From contig OZ234502.1 of assembly GCA_965153455.1 (NCBI GenBank), positions 15,841,495-15,905,494 of the forward strand: a stretch of DNA of 64,000 bases, given 5' to 3'. A model generated the notes under the pieces. The model searched no databases and was not told the DNA's origin. It worked only from the letters and a program-made list of their open reading frames with translations. Each line of letters begins with the position of its first letter. Position 1 is the stretch's first letter. This document shows, piece after piece, positions 48,401 through 61,200 of the stretch. Both the position numbers and the translations under genes were made by a program. The DNA is from Sphagnum compactum (Eukaryota; Bryophyta; Sphagnopsida; Sphagnales).

Positions 48401-49084
48401 GGTTTTGGATGTGGAGTTTGACAATGGAGAGAAGTATTCTTACTCTGCTGAGTTCTTACGTGTCGACAGCCCTGCTGCAAACAGCAGCCGCAAGTCTGCA
48501 TCAGGAGAGGTGAAGGTAAGTAAATCATGGTTCTCTCTGTCCCTTCAAATTCAGATGCCTCTCAGTAATAGTCCCAATGGTTTTTTGCAGACAACGAACC
48601 ACTGCTGTTCCTTACTGTGTTTCCAATGTTGGTGCCAGGTTGTTTCAGGGAGGAGACATGTTGCAATTATGTGAGTTGAACCTGTTGGGAACTATAGCAT
48701 CAGGTTAGCCTTTGTGGGAAAAATGCTTGTTTCTTTGATCCCTATGTGATTTATACTAGAGGTGCTGAACTTTTGATTCTTTTGGTGTGGGAAAACAGGA
48801 TTGCTTTTGATGACTTACACAACACAGGGATATATACGTGGAACTTTCTTCACTCTCTTGGTGAACTCAAATTTCATAGGATGCGGTGGTACCTCCAAGC
48901 TTTGGAACACGAAGGCCTTAGCCGAGACCCACCCAGAAGAAGTGAATGTTCTTGTACGGTGACAATATTATTTCAGGGTATGTTTTTCTGTTACATGCTT
49001 CCAACCAGTGGCTGTCACGGTCTTTCACATTTCATGTGGGCTTTATCAGGATCAGGTGTTGGAATGATTGGTTTCAGCATGTGA
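48401..49084 (+). pseudogene. DUF971 (GBBH-like N-terminal domain) gene, apparently broken
   Basis: Plant DUF971 protein, a small domain also found at the N-terminus of gamma-butyrobetaine hydroxylase-type enzymes; plant copies are usually organelle-targeted and their role is unclear. Exons: 48401-48515 (LDVEFDNGEKYSYSAEFLRV), 48639-48703 (VVSGRRHVAIM, stop, VEPVGNYSI) and 48799 onward (AFDDLHNTGIYTWNFLHSLG, HEGLSRDPPRR). The domain is well conserved and the splice phases agree, but an in-frame TGA (48672-48674) stands where family members have a small residue such as Ser. No in-phase first exon with a start and targeting peptide is visible upstream. After RDPPRR, where the family normally ends, the frame stays open to 49084. 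It could be a recent pseudogene, a sequence error (one base), or a gene with an unusual splice. Confidence 0.75.
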
Positions 49085-52000
49085 TGATTGCATCTTAAGT
49101 TGTGAAGAGGAAAGCCTCATATTTACAAAGAGATTGTCAGCTTGTGTCTCTGCACTAACCCTAAACCCTTGAAAATGGCGTTCATGAATACATTGAATTA
49201 TGTGTTCATGAACATGCCTTCCCTCTCCAAGTGAAAAATACATGTTGGCTTGTTTTCTTACCTCTAATTACAAGTATCTTGTGTCCATTGAGGGTGGTAG
49301 CATGTGATGGCAAAGCTTATGTGTAATTGATGTTATCATTGATTTCTTTGGTTGTTAGATTATAGGTGTAACCTAAGCTTTTAATGCACTCTAGAACTAA
49401 GTTATTGGAGTTCATCGAACTTGCAAAAGCTAAGGGTTATCCTCTCAATAATGCAATCAAAATAGAAGACTTTATCCTTTCATTTGGCGAAGACCTCAAG
49501 ATTTGGTTAATGAATGGGTTGTGGGGCCGCACATCAAATATGCAACTTATCCCACTGTGAGGGAAGTGTAAATTTTGTCTTTTAGGTCAATGATCTAAAA
49601 TGCAATTTATGTGTTTGTCTTGGCTCAAACTTTATGGGGAATCAATATTTGCCACTTGTCAATAATATTGCATGATGGCATCAGGTGAAGTATGTATATT
49701 GTATTTTCCAAAATAGAACATTTGAAAGTAAGATAGGTGATAAATATTAACAACTACATTTTTTTTAAATTTTCTTTTATGATAGCTTGTTAAGTGGGCT
49801 ACTTGTTTGTTTGGTGATTGTCAACTTGTAGAATGTGGATTTTAAATTATAAAGAAAGATTAGATTCATGAGAAATAATTTACTTAGAAACTCACAAAGT
49901 AATTATGTTTTCAATTTATGGATTTTCTTCCATATGTTCAAATTTAAAATGTCTCATGAATTCAATCATAATGATACTTTTTTAAAACCAAATTATAATC
50001 TTTTTCATGTTCGTATTAGTAGTCTTACTATATTAGGAAAATAATATGTGGATAGCATCTTCGTACATTGTCTTGATAATCATTATTCAAAGTAAATTTG
50101 ATTATGACATGAAATTATTTAATGTGGATCAAAGATATAATAACACCACTAAAGTGTTCTAAAGGTTAAATTTGTACAACTAATTTTACTAAATTTAATT
50201 AAGCATTCTTTATGAATCAATTGAGTTTAGTTTGATGACTCATTGGGATGTGCATGGGTATTGTGTAAAACAAAAGGGTTCATCTTTAGACCCTTCTAGA
50301 TTAAGGTACCTTCCACTTGACCTATTAGCATCATGATAGGCACCTTAAATTTTTCTTGATCTTTTACATTGTTATTCTAACTTATTATTGTTGTAGACTT
50401 GTTTGATGATATTTTATACCATTGCAACTTTAAAATTCATAACAAGAAGTCTTTCAAACTACAATGTTGGCTTTTAAAACTAGAAAACACTAGCATTAGA
50501 TTTGTGTTGTAAAACAACATTAAAAATTCCTAATCCCAACCCCACCAAATGATACAAGTTCATCTTAGCTCATCAATTTGTTTTGGTCGCAAAATTGCAA
50601 TTAAATTGAGACACCCCACCTAGCATTTATGATATAATTATACCTACAATTTAGTTATTTATGAAAAGGTTATATATTTTTCTTAAAACAAATTATGTGG
50701 CTTCTTATAAAAATTCATATGTCGAAAAAGTTTCTTAAAAGGTCATTTATAATAATTAGTACTTGTTTATATTCTTTAGTTGTTCATTAAAAATTTATAA
50801 ATAACTTTTAGGATTTACATGTAACTATTTTTAAAAGTTAAATCTATCGTAAGGCTCATGTGACCCATGGGAACCCAAAAACACTATATAAAAATACACG
50901 TTAAAGCCTTCTTCCAAGCTAATGTATTAGATGTCATTATTATTTTTCTTTATTCTTATCAACTTCAACCAAAGATTTAATTTATTTTTTTGTGTTTTGA
51001 AATATTTTTCAAAATCGAATTCATTTTTTCATGATGTTTCATTTTCATTGCCTTGTTTTTATTTTTAATTATGTCCTTGATATTTACCCACTTGAAATCT
51101 AAAGACAATTTATATGTTTAAAAAGTTTTTAAATTGTTTTTTATGTGCCCCTTTAATGTGGCCAAATCTGAATTTAATTCTTATGTTTTTGCAAAAAACT
51201 TAAAAGAAAACTAAAAAACCTCACGTATTCAATTAGATTTTTGGAAAATTTTATATTATTTTTAGAGTTTTAAAACAATTGTGCTTGTTTTTGTCAAGTG
51301 TATTAGTTTAATTATTAATCACAAATTTACCAAGTTTCATAGGTTCATACAAATTTCATACGAAATTTAATTTAGGTTCGCACAAAAATTTCATGAATTC
51401 CATGTTATGATTAATATGAATGATATTTGTATGTATTCAATATCTAAAATATTTAAACAAATGAAACATTATTTTTGAATGACATATGTGAATGTGAATG
51501 TTGATTACACAAAAGTTGTATAATTTTATTTTAAATTACATCATGATAATTACATGAATTTAATTAAAATGTAAATTGTACGTATTTCACATCAAAACAT
51601 CATAAGTAAAAAAGTCACATCATTATTTTTCGTGGGATTTTTACATTTTAAAACCCATGGATTTTACACGAACATATTATTTTACAATTTTTGCATGGAT
51701 TTTATATTGAATTTTCATGATATTGGAAGTTTATGATATACTCAGTTAAATCCTATTTAATTAACTGAATTGATTAGTTTATTTTCAACCACAAGTTTAG
51801 GTGTGAACAAAGTTTGAAATATTTTGTCATTAGTTATAATCTTAAATTGCGTGATCTCAAATCACTTTTGGTGATTCCAAAACATAGTGTTTTCATGTTT
51901 ACAAGTTTTTCATGTGTTTTGTAATTTTATTTAATTCATGAGTTTGTTACTTTTATGTTTTAGGCTTGCATTTTGTGCGTCATTATAAGTGAGTTATATT

Positions 52001-52179
52001 TCGAATCATCAAAAATGTTAATTAGTTGTTTTGTGTTATAACTAAGTTAAATTTCATTCACACAAAATTTTTGTTTTTTTTATTTTTGTGTTCTGCACGG
52101 GAGTTTAAAGTCGCAACAAATGTTGAATATTTTGTTTTTTTTTTATTGTGTTACAAGTTGATTTTTGTAGGAATTTAGT
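49085..52179. other. AT-rich gene desert
   Basis: Strongly AT-rich sequence. One coding-like scrap at about 49408-49553 (plus) reads ELAKAKGYPLNNAIKIEDFI and then WLMNGLWGRTSN, but it is short, unframed by splice sites and unrecognised. Nothing else is supported. Confidence 0.5.
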
Positions 52180-52610
52180 ATGGTGTTATAGAAAAAGACA
52201 ATAACGAATTCGACTTGTCATTGTCTTTTAATTAATATTCTATAAAAGATGATGATGAACTTAACTTGTCATCGTTTTCATGTCTTTTATTTTATTATAG
52301 TGTTGTAAGGAAAAAAAAACAATGAGCTTAAGCTTTTATGTCATGGTTTTATTTTTATTATCATGGTCTTGCAAAAGAAAATGACAACGATCCAAATTTG
52401 TCATCTTCTTATTTTTCAAAGCAAATAAAATATGACAATGAAATTTGATTCATCATTTTTTAGTGTTTCTATTGGAACATTGTTTTTTTTGCTTATGAAT
52501 TATAAAAGATGATGACAAATCAAAGTTACTTATCGTCTTCTAGTTTTTTTTTGCATGCGTTTTAGAAAACAACAATGAACTTGGAAGTCATCATTTCTAG
52601 CCACATGTCG
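52180..52610. repeat. Array of imperfect hairpin units
   Basis: About six or seven irregular units, each an imperfect inverted repeat of the form GACAATGAC...AAGTCATTGTC (for example GACAATAACGAATTC then GACTTGTCATTGTC near 52197; AAAGATGATGATGAACTT then AACTTGTCATCG near 52245). They are separated by T-rich spacers. Such iterations are typical of subterminal regions of CACTA-like transposons. Confidence 0.5.
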
Positions 52611-52813
52611 CATTTATATAAAATAATAAAAATGCGACACGCGACAAATCTTAATAAAAATTTTAATAATTATTATTGATTATTATAACTAATTAATTCA
52701 CACACATGTCACTATTTTATTTTATTTTAAATTTTTGAAAAAAATATTCGATTTTTTTTTTCAATTATCTTTTTCAAGATTCATTTGTTTTCACATCATA
52801 ATGTGCGTGTTCA

Positions 52814-53320
52814 GCTAAAAAACACTGTTCCGGGAGGCTCATTTTGCAACATAAAAAATTATACACACGAGAGAATTCACATCAAAATAAATTTCTAAAT
52901 TTATTTTTTACTATCAACAATCACTATCAATGCAAGTGCAGTCACAAACTATACAAACATGAGAACCATTTTCGAACATAAAGGAACTCAGAAATTCATT
53001 TCCTTCAAATATGTCATTAAACAGACGATTCAATAGGCCTTCCTCAGGTCCACTAAAATTCGAGGAATCCATTTCACTTGAGCATCGATTCAATGCGATT
53101 AGATTACATGCATTGAGGTTAGAAGAAGAGAGCTCGTCAACAAGTTCGGTGACCAATCAGCCGATCGAATTGTCGACGAGCACCGGGTAAAACCCGGCCC
53201 CACAAACATTGCCTAACCAACCAACTAAAAAACAATGTTCATGGGGCCTCCTCTAATAGCCTTAAAAATTATGCATGTAATTGAGCTCCTGTTGAAATGG
53301 ATTTCTAGATTTATTCATAT
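52814..53320. repeat. Direct repeat flanking a small open frame
   Basis: About 95 bp beginning CTAAAAAACACTGTTC (52816) recurs, diverged, at 53225 (CTAAAAAACAATGTTC), about 410 bp away. Both contain AAAAATTAT and ATTTCTAAATTTATT-like ends. Between them an 80-codon minus-strand frame (53156-52914) with many Cys and Ser lies in a less AT-rich patch; I recognise no family, so it is not called as a gene. Confidence 0.4.
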
Positions 53321-53590
53321 AAATCTTTCTTTCCGACAACCGTTACAACCAATTAATAAATCTAATAACATAACTCTAAGATTAAAAACAAACCAAGAAT
53401 CACACACGCACAGGCATTCACGAGCATTTACAATTATTTCAAAAGATTGCACGAAGGGCATTCACATGGCATTTACAAGCATTTCAAAATACGAAGCGAA
53501 GGTCATTCACATGATGTACTTCTAAAAACTTGACGACTCTCTAGAAAGAACGGAAAAGAGAGGAAAAAAGATATAACACCACGTCCATTT

Positions 53591-53744
53591 TCGCAGCCTA
53601 CTCTCATTCAGGAGGCGAATGCTTCCAGCACAATCACCTGCGAACTCCGCACCATGTACATCGACTTTCGCAGCTTACTCTCATTCAAAAGGCGAGCGCT
53701 TCTAGCATAGTCACCCACAAACTCTGCACCATGTACATCGAAAC
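53591..53744 (+). repeat. Two-copy tandem repeat, 77-bp period
   Basis: TCGCAGCCTACTCTCATTCA (53591) and TCGCAGCTTACTCTCATTCA (53668) head two diverged copies, each ending near ACCATGTACATCGA. Just upstream, 53410-53515 has shorter iterations of GCATTCAC and GCATTTACAA. Confidence 0.7.
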
Positions 53745-53795
53745 ATAATCGCCATGGGCAATCCCAGGTCGTTTCCTTTGCATATTAACAACACT

Positions 53796-54624
53796 TTAAG
53801 TGTCGCAACCCCACTTTGTCCAAGTGTGGGGGTGAAGCCCAACACTTGGAAAAGTTGAAGGTTTGGAGCCCTCCGGGACTCCCGAATGTTTAGAGCTCGA
53901 AACCAAGGCCCAAAACACCTCGCATTGGGGTGTTCTTGGTGTCATTGAAAAGGTCTTGAAACGTAGATATCGAAAATGGCCTCGCATTGGCCATTTGGAC
54001 TTCTGCAGCCCAAGTTATGGGCAAAAGAAGGGCCGGGAGTCAAACTGGCAGTTTGACTCCCGACCACTAAAAGTCGCGAATCGACCTCTTCCCGACATCC
54101 GATTTGAGAGTGCAACATGGCGTTGGAAAGATCTCGACGAGGGCTACAACTTTGGTTAGACCTCGTTGCGATTGGACTCTACAGTTGGGAGTTATGGCCG
54201 TTCAAAGTTCCGGGAGTCCAGCCGGGACAATTTCGAGACTCCATTTCGGGAGTCCCAACAAAATGTGCCATTTGGATGTAACCTCCACGGCGAGCTGCAA
54301 AGATAACTATAAGGGGGAAGGTGGTGGCTTCCGCCGAGTCCGGGCCGTGGTGAGTCAAGTAGTCCAAAGTGCCCGTGGCTTGTCCCAACACCCAAGGGTG
54401 TTCCCGAATGTGATCTAACCCATTTGTGATTGGTTTTGGATGCAGATTCGTGCTTAATCTACTAGTCCATCTTCCTAGTCTAATCCTGGGGCTTCCAACT
54501 CGACCCTCCACCCCTTTCTAGAATTGCAAGTCGAGAGCGTGCCCTTCGGTCCCCATTTTTCGCAACTTCACATTGGTGAACCCTCAAGTGGGTTCACCCC
54601 GGGACCAAGGAGCGCGTCATTAAG
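53796..54624. mobile_element. Solo LTR of an LTR retrotransposon
   Basis: The element spans 53801-54619 (819 bp), begins TGTCGCAACC and ends GGAGCGCGTCA, giving the TG...CA ends of LTRs. It is flanked by a perfect 5-bp target duplication TTAAG at 53796-53800 and 54620-54624. It is clearly richer in G and C than the surrounding desert. No second LTR or internal retroviral-type genes are seen nearby, so it is a solo LTR left by recombination. The TSD being intact suggests a fairly young insertion. The superfamily (Ty3 or copia) cannot be told from the LTR alone. Short open frames inside it are not genes. Confidence 0.85.
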
Positions 54625-56804
54625 GACATGCGAAACAAAAGGGTTAGATAAGCAAGCAAACCGACCTTCTCTCATGAATGTAGGGTTTACAAACACAAAT
54701 CACAAAACGATAACATTGAGCTTCAAAAAATAAAAAATTACCAATCTGCAAATCTGCAAATGCAAATACTTATTTGGTCTCCCGAGTGCCGATACTTCGG
54801 CATCCCAGCTTACGTACTTATTCTTACGTGCGTATTCATGTCACAACGAGAATGACGTTACATGACATCATAAATTTTTTTAATTTCAAAATTTTTATTT
54901 TAATTACATTCACTATGATGTGATTAGAACAATGACAACGAGGTTTTTTTGCTAAACCATTTACGTTATTACATAAATGGAATAATATAATATTAAACTA
55001 ATTATATTTAACTATAAAATTATGAATAATTTATTAATTTGAATTTTTTATGTTAAAAATTTATTGAACTTGTGAGGCTTTAAATATAATTAACAACATC
55101 TAATTTTACAATTATATTTGTTGGAAGTGATTTTGTGTGCATAAAACAACTACAAGAAATTGTATTAATAGGTCATAAAAAGTTGTGTTAATAGTTCATG
55201 AAAAGTCGCACCAAGTTACAACAAATAGGTTGCCATACGTTTTTTCAATTATTTGTTATTGAGGTTCATTACACTTCAAAAAGGTTTTACTCCAAATCAA
55301 AATAACATGGAGATATAATTAAAGATAATGAATATAAAATATGAAAATGATAATGACATGCAAAGAATATGCATGTCACCTACTCTCATTAATGTTGATT
55401 GGGTACTCAGACAATTGCTCCTAGTGAGGTTATAGTCAAAACCCGAGTGGCTTGTGTCTGTCATAATGTTCAACCCTCTTCCTTTCCCATGACAACAAAA
55501 TTGAATCATAAGAAAATATATGTGAAGAAGCACAGAAGAATTACAGATGCAAATCTGCTTTGATTTGTGACCCAAATTTTCTCAACTTTTCCTCAAGCTA
55601 AAATTTTGAATTTTTTTTTTCTTTTGTGTAAAACTGGTGGAAAATGAAAACTGTACTTCACAACATGATTGTTTCAGTTTTGGGTCTTTGATCATGGAAG
55701 TGGTTACTGGGAAAAAAACATGAAAAGCCACAAGAATTGTATGGCAAATCTTTTTGCTTGTTTTTGGGGACAATCCTATGGAAATTATAATCATTTCACC
55801 AAGTGAAAATGTATCAATGGGATATGCTGAAGCTCAGTCTTGTACTTCAAGTGGTTAGTAATATGTACCTAAGTATCAACAAACAAGGTGGGAGTCATAG
55901 GTTTCTGATTTAGGGTTAATGGTTTTTTAATTAACATCATCTAAGATGTGAATTTTTTTTGCGGGTGATGGTTTCATACTCATCTAAGGAGCCTTTGTTA
56001 AAACTCGATCCAAAACTTAGGCATCCACCCTTGTGGGAGGTGTTGTGGAAGAAATTTTATTATTTTTATTTTTTTTCCTTCTTTTTTGGTCCTTTTAGTC
56101 TAGTTCATTAGGATTAACAATTAACAAAAAAATGGTGGTTTTTTTTAATGTTGAAGGTTGTAATGGCTAGAGGAAGGAGATTGAAAGTTTAGAAGCAAAA
56201 TGTTGTTTCATCAGAACAGACAATGGGAAGCAAAATGTTGATAAATTACAATTAGGACTTAAGGAGTAAAATGTTGCTACATCATAATTGAGACTTGGGG
56301 AGCAAAATGTTGTTGCATCAGAACTGAAAATAGATGAATCAAACAATCTATGCGGTTTAGAGTTGACAATGATGAAAGTTTGTAATTCAAATGATGAGAT
56401 CACTCTTACTATAAATTGGGAATTTCGATCAAAAAATTGTCGGTTAAATTCTTTTAGAATTTACATACATTAGATTAAATGTTGATAAAAAAAAATTGTA
56501 CAAGTTTTTTTTTATTTAATTATGTCCACACCTTCCATCAATGGATGGTGCCACTTCATATGTGACTAAATGTTTGTTTCACTAACACTTAAACCAAACA
56601 CATAGGTTTCAAATGCAAGTGAGTAGATCCAAATGTTCATCTATTTGTTTCGATGGGCTTAAGTAACAAGATCATAATTTCATGAATGCTCATATTTGAA
56701 TAATTTACATGTAAGGTAAAGATACTCCCATACTAATAACCATAATATTGTAGCCCGTCATCTCTTTCAACTATAAACGCCTCTTGTAGGCCTTAATGTA
56801 AAGG
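54625..56804. other. AT-rich intergenic sequence
   Basis: There is a small hairpin GCCGATACTTCGGC near 54788. A patch at 55145-55240 (CAACTACAAGAAATTG, then GTCGCACCAAG and GTTACAACAAATAG) resembles a CACTA-type end without a clear partner. Otherwise nothing is recognised. Confidence 0.45.
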
Positions 56805-57276
56805 CAACTATCAATGTACACCAAACGCCAAATGTTAAAAATGTACAACTATCAAATGCAAAATATCTCAAAATGACAATTATTAATGTACACCAAATGC
56901 CAAATGTCAAAAATGTACAACTACCAAATGCAAAATATTTCAAATGACAACTATCAATGTACACCAAATGTCAAATGTCAAAAATGTACAACTACCAAAT
57001 GCGAAATATCTCAAATGACAACTATCAATGTACACCAAATGCAAAATGTGAAAAATGTACAACTATCAAATGCAAAATATCTCAAAATAACAACTATCAA
57101 TGTACACCAAATGCCAATTGTGAAAAATGTACAACTACCAAATGCAAAATATCTTAAATGACAACTATCGATGTACACTAAATGCCAAATGTTAAAAATG
57201 TACAATTACCAAATGCAAAATATCTCAAATGACAACTATCAATGTACACCAAATGACACATGTCAAAAATGTACAT
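56805..57276 (+). repeat. Minisatellite, 71-bp unit
   Basis: About 6.6 tandem copies of a 71-bp unit containing CAACTATCAATGTACACCAA and AATGTACAACTACCAAATGC. Copies differ by a few substitutions and single-base length changes. The open frames through it are an effect of the repeat composition. Confidence 0.92.
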
Positions 57277-57331
57277 ATACTCCATAAATTTGGTGAAAAA
57301 AAAATTAAAGTCCTTAATTTTATTAAACTAT

Positions 57332-57548
57332 ACATAACTCAATAAATTTGACAAAACTAGAACACAATTCTATATTTTTTGGCAAAACTTGACATAACTC
57401 CATATTTTTGGCAAAAATTTGGTACAACCCCATATTTTTGGCAAAACTTAACATATTTCCATAATTTTGGCAAAAACTTGGTACAACTCAATATTTTTGG
57501 CAACATTTGACATAATTCCATATTTTTGGCAAAACTTCACATAAACCA
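57332..57548 (+). repeat. Second tandem array, about 33-bp unit
   Basis: About six or seven diverged copies built on CCATATTTTTGGCAAAACTT followed by GACATAACT or GGTACAACT. It starts almost directly after the 71-bp array but shares no unit with it. Confidence 0.85.
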
Positions 57549-58037
57549 TAGCATGTGTCTATCAACATGTCTTCTTGGATGGTCACATTCTGATGCTGAT
57601 TGTAAAATTTGCATACCCCAAATTTTCATGCACCCGATACATAAATCTTGGGGGACTAATATCTTTTGCAAACAATTAATGCAAAATGGTAAGTAAAAAT
57701 TAAAAATATAATTGCATTGATAACCTTAAATTGCAAGTAATTAATACATATTGATGATCTTCCTTAGTTCAACGAGACCAAGTAAAAACACCTTCATAGC
57801 TACATTTTGATGTTATATTACATGTCCTTTTGTCTTATATAGCATTGGATTCCATTTGTCATTAACCTTGCCTGAAGTGTGTTTAATTTTTTTCATGCCA
57901 ACTTTTTTTCAATTTTTAAGACAAGCAAACCCTAGTGCAAAATCTAGTGTATACATGTGCAATGTTCTCTATCTACAAAATCATACATTTTTAACACATT
58001 AGGATTGCAACAAGCAAGATACAAAAAAAGGACCTAC

Positions 58038-58272
58038 CATGCATGGGGATAATGATGATGGTGTAAGTGGAACCAGTTGTGAAGGTGTCCACACTCAAGC
58101 CATTGTCATCGGCTTCCATCAGAGTGTCGTCTTCCATGAACACCGCAAATGCTTTGAACCCATTGAAAACATTTGCAACATTAATACGGTTCTGGGCAAG
58201 TCCAAATAGATGAAACTTGAATGATTGAGCATGGTTGTTTTTGTTTACAAGTGTGATCGTGGATGCCATCAT
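58038..58272 (-). CDS. Isolated gene-like exon, unknown protein
   Basis: A 235-bp minus-strand exon candidate starting MMASTITLVNKNNHAQSFKF and containing FMEDDTLMEADDNGLSVDTF, ending at a CATG|GTAGGT donor in phase 1. Base composition is noticeably less AT-rich than its surroundings, and both the ATG context and donor are good. I do not recognise the family. No second exon could be found towards 57.5 kb, where tandem repeats begin, so it may be a partial gene, a captured exon in a transposon, or a young orphan gene. Confidence 0.4.
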
Positions 58273-61200
58273 CTAGTTGCCCAAAAACAATGTTGGAACT
58301 ATTCTTAGTGTAGTCCCAAAATAGACCTATTCCAACTTTGCAAGCAAACAATTTCTCTTCACATGATTATACTCTTGCTCTTCAGAATCTAAATTTTTTT
58401 TAATTAACTCAACCAAATTGAAAGGTTGTTTATAATAAATTTTAATATCATTTGGCTAGTTTTTCTCACAAATATTAATCTTTCTAACTTTTCGATTGTA
58501 AATATTGTTATAATTTTTTTTAAATTTTAATTTGTGACCCAACAATCCCTAAGATTTGGCGGGCCAAAAACTAACAATAAGAAACATGATTTCATGTTTT
58601 GCCCACCATTGGAAAAGGCACTTGATTTCCTTGGAATCCATTTGACCAATGTTTGAAAATTAACATTTCCCTAATGACAAGTTATATCGCTAGTTCATTT
58701 AACATTTCTTTATTCTATAATTTAATGAAACATTATGTTTCTACATTTTTGCAATAAAAAATGTTGTAAAAGGTTTCATTATGTTAAAGGTTCAAATTAA
58801 GTCAAAACAACTTATGAAAGAAGTTGTTTATATTTATTTTAAAAATTTCATAAATTATTATAAACTATTGCATAAGTGAAATTTGAAAAATAAAATAATT
58901 ATTTAGCAATCAAGTGTCAAATTTGAAAAACTATTATGATAACACCAATTTTTGTTGTAAAAGAATAACCCATCATTTTATAATAATGTGCCTTTTACAA
59001 CAAATTTGTTCTAACATATGCATCATCATTTTTAGCCAAATTGAAGGATTTAGTCCTCAATTTGGTTGATTTTGCAAAAAACTCTATTATAGTCCAAGCA
59101 AAATGGAAAACATCCTTATCTTCAATATATATATATATATATATATATCCACAACATGGACAATAATTCATACACTAATTAATACATTGTTGGTTTAAAT
59201 GTGTTTTGTAAGTGTATGTGATTCAAGAATGTGTGGTGTGAACAAAGTTGATAATATCTTAATTAAAATTTCAAGTTAAAACCCTTAACATATTTAGCTA
59301 CCTAACATTTGGTTTCATTTGGTGAATAAGGAAGGGTTACAAATGTTAATAGTTGTAAAATTGCTTTCTAGTGGCATTCTTAGTTTATCACCATCATGTG
59401 AAGGGATGATAAGCTAGAGTAGGTTAGAAATTACTTGTTTTTTTTTTTTTTTTTTGAATTTTTTTGTAAGGAAACTTTTGAATTCACTTCCTATTTCATT
59501 TGGATTTTAGATCCTTGTATGTTTTTTTAAAATTTAATGGAGGTACAATAGATTTCTAAAATAAGAAGAAATATGAAGTTTTCAATTATGTTAGCAAGTG
59601 TGCTTGGAATTCGTGTCCAAAAAGTTGTTGTAACTACAGTATTTTGATACTATGTTTTTGTAGTTTATATTTATTTTTGCATGATGTATTTTAGGAGTAA
59701 ATTTGATTTAGTGATCATAGTTTTAATACAAATCCCAAAATAGAAATTAGTACTTACCATATCCACTCATATATGTTTCAAACATATGCTTAACAAATTC
59801 ATATGTTCATGGATTATGTAATGGTATTAGTCAAATGAACAATGTGGTGAACCTAAAATGCAACCTATTGAACCAATAGTAACTTTCTATATGGCTTTTT
59901 TTGAACTAACAAATTTTCTTTGATTCTAAGAAAACATCACAACCTTTGAAAAACAAGATGTATATTATATTTATCCATGATTTCTAATCCAATTGTACCC
60001 TTATAAATGAATTTAGGTTTTGTAATAACTATGAGAAAATTCAGGCTTTAGGCGAAATTTTGTTTTTGGCAAAATATGGACTTTTGTCGACAAAAACAAT
60101 CCCATTAGAACTCATACAAAGGATTTTTGTGAAAAAAAGTGCATCAAAGTCACCAAATTTCAAAGAATTCTTTGTCTAAAATCATCTTATTTAGACAATA
60201 AGTTCAAACTAAGGTCTCCAAATAGCAAGATTCTTTTTTATTTTTTAATTTCCTCTCTAACCTATAGCCAAATTTGGCTAATTCTTCTTGTGGACAATCA
60301 CCATTGTGGCTATGTCACAAAATCAAAATAAAAGCCTTCATTGGGAATCCATGACCTTTTTGGGTTTATATTTTACATCTATGAGTCATGTATTTTGGAA
60401 TTCCTTCTAGTGAACCCTTTGCATACTCTAGAGGTGAATTTGCATATCATTTTCAATTTGAAGCATGTTATGGTGGCAAAACGATTCAACACAATTAAAA
60501 ACATGGGTTGTGTGACCGTGCTTCAAAGCCTTCCATTGTAATTTATACCACGACCTTTAATATGGAAGGTTATTTCAAGCTTGCAACAACAAATGTGATG
60601 ACATTTACCATTTTTAAAAATGTCATCATGATATAGTGATAAAATATAACTTTTTTATATATCTTTCATATCTCAAAAATTTGTTTTAAATATGGAACAT
60701 TATTAGTGTTCAATTTTGTGGAGTCCTTTTGGTGTCATTAAAAATGTGAGCATGTTTGATCGCTTACATAAATATTTATATTTGAACCATTGGGAAAAAA
60801 AATGTGACCCTTCTTATTGTTAATTAAAATTCAAGTCATTGACTTTAATGAATGAAAAATCATTAAGTTGGATGGAAGTTTTGTTTGTCTTAGTTTTTTT
60901 AATGATTAAAAAATCAATACAACTTACCTAGCTTTTTAGATTAAACATATGGCTTTGTATTTAATTGATTGCCCTAACATTTCTTGGTTTTTAGGTTGTT
61001 TGTGTGTGGGCAACATCCCTAGATAGATTTCAATTTAATTGATGACATTATTTCAAGGAACTTTTAAAACTATAGTCAACATACATAAATGTGGTGAGAC
61101 CCTCCCCAAAAAATCAAAATTTTCTCACTTTTAGATGAATTTAAAATAAAAGGAGAATATGTGATAGGATATTATGTTTTCAAGAAATTGCGTTGGCAAT

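Noticed and set aside
54104-54511. GC-richer open frames on both strands
   Set aside because: They lie entirely inside the solo LTR and have no conserved domain.
56886-57161. Open frames in the 71-bp array
   Set aside because: By-product of a tandem repeat without stops in some frames; same on both strands.
56805-57548. CRISPR-like regularity
   Set aside because: The units are contiguous tandem copies without unique spacers, and the DNA is plant nuclear.
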